NCBI GenBank assembly: GCA_017519685.1
Contig: JAFWRV010000045.1
Span: 1 to 15,623 of the forward strand
Direction of reading: 5' to 3'
DNA from: Clostridia bacterium
Lineage (GTDB): Bacteria > Bacillota > Clostridia > Oscillospirales > Acutalibacteraceae
Length of the DNA stretch: 15,623 bases
Shown here one piece after another: positions 15,444 to 15,623 of this stretch; position 1 is the first letter of the stretch; every line of letters starts with the position of its first letter. Below the pieces are notes generated by a model. That model was not told the DNA's origin. It did not search any database and saw only the letters and a list, made by a program, of their open reading frames with translations. A program made the position numbers and the translations under genes.

Positions 15444-15623
15444 CTACTTTGCCAATAAGCTTGACATGGAGGCGGCGATTTTAGAAAATTCGCCCGCCTC
15501 CATTACTTGACACTTACCGGTGAACCGGGCATCCAATTCTACCTGCAGCCTGTTGAAATACATATCGCCCTTGACCATGCAGCCGGATTTGAGGGAAAGG
15601 GTTTCCTTTACATAGAAATTCCC
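15444..15623 (-). CDS. Bactofilin-family protein, C-terminal end (partial)
   Basis: Reading the minus strand in from the window edge gives 59 codons and a TAG stop at 15444-15446. The start lies outside the window. The sequence contains ETLSLKSGCMVKGDMYF, then NRLQVELDARFTGKCQVMEA. This is the beta-helical bactofilin (polymer-forming cytoskeletal) pattern of alternating hydrophobic residues with GD and G-x-C turns near the end of the core. Bactofilins polymerise without nucleotide and position envelope enzymes. The last ~20 residues overlap a DNA palindrome, so the native C-terminus may be altered. It is convergent with the truncated carB, 25 nt away. Confidence 0.65.
   Translation of the reverse strand, partial: GNFYVKETLSLKSGCMVKGDMYFNRLQVELDARFTGKCQVMEAGEFSKIAASMSSLLAK
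15466..15503. repeat. Near-perfect palindrome in the 3' end of the bactofilin gene
   Basis: ATGGAGGCGG (15466-15475) is the exact complement of 15494-15503. Pairing continues inward with CGATTTT against AAAATTCGC, with two one-base bulges, leaving a 2-nt loop (15483-15484). A 7-bp direct repeat, CTTGACA, sits at 15460-15466 and 15506-15512 around it. It could be a terminator-like hairpin, a small inserted palindromic element, or a binding site. No T-run follows on the plus strand. Confidence 0.6.

Noticed and set aside
1..15623. CRISPR arrays, tRNA or rRNA genes, integrases, transposases, toxin-antitoxin pairs
   Set aside because: None were recognised on either strand. The only regular tandem repeats are the coding 42-bp units.

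Overview
The window looks like a chromosomal segment from an anaerobic Clostridia-type Firmicute, most likely a gut or rumen Oscillospirales/Ruminococcaceae relative, possibly from a metagenome assembly. The reasons are strong AGGAG-type ribosome binding sites, a type I dockerin on a very large secreted protein, a BioY transporter, a membrane-anchored PASTA-bearing kinase-like protein, a PyrR-like pyr attenuator and a bactofilin. This placement is inferred from gene content only.

Layout: (1) nt 1-1620, plus strand: one open frame whose first ~145 codons are the C-terminal part of DNA primase (DnaG) and whose remainder is the tRNA methylthiotransferase MtaB lacking its N-terminus. (2) nt 1623-1650: a terminator hairpin shared with the convergent operon. 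(3) nt 6000-1681, minus strand: a three-gene operon behind a strong promoter. It encodes a zinc-ribbon/kinase-fold/TM/PASTA protein whose catalytic Lys and Asp are both replaced, then a YdjC/ChbG-type carbohydrate deacetylase, then a secreted Pro-rich-repeat protein with a putative permuted papain-like His/Cys domain. (4) nt 6166-6714: bioY, divergent from the operon. (5) nt 6964-12162: a single 1,732-codon secreted protein with a C-terminal dockerin and no recognisable catalytic domain, behind a structured leader and followed by a strong terminator. (6) nt 12325-12468: a consensus promoter and a PyrR-like anti-antiterminator/antiterminator/terminator leader controlling pyrC (dihydroorotase) and carB. 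(7) carB stops after 559 codons, at the boundary of its two ATP-grasp halves. (8) nt 15623-15444, minus strand: the 3' end of a bactofilin gene that overlaps a near-perfect palindrome.

The genes form two functional themes. One is envelope and extracellular biology: the pseudokinase operon and the giant dockerin protein. The other is small-molecule supply: biotin uptake and UMP synthesis. No complete novel defence or mobile system is visible. The most notable features are the pseudokinase-deacetylase-papain-like operon, the giant dockerin protein, the attenuator, and two abrupt breaks inside housekeeping genes (dnaG|mtaB near 440 and carB near 15399). The two breaks bracket a ~15 kb block and may mark a rearrangement or an assembly chimera.
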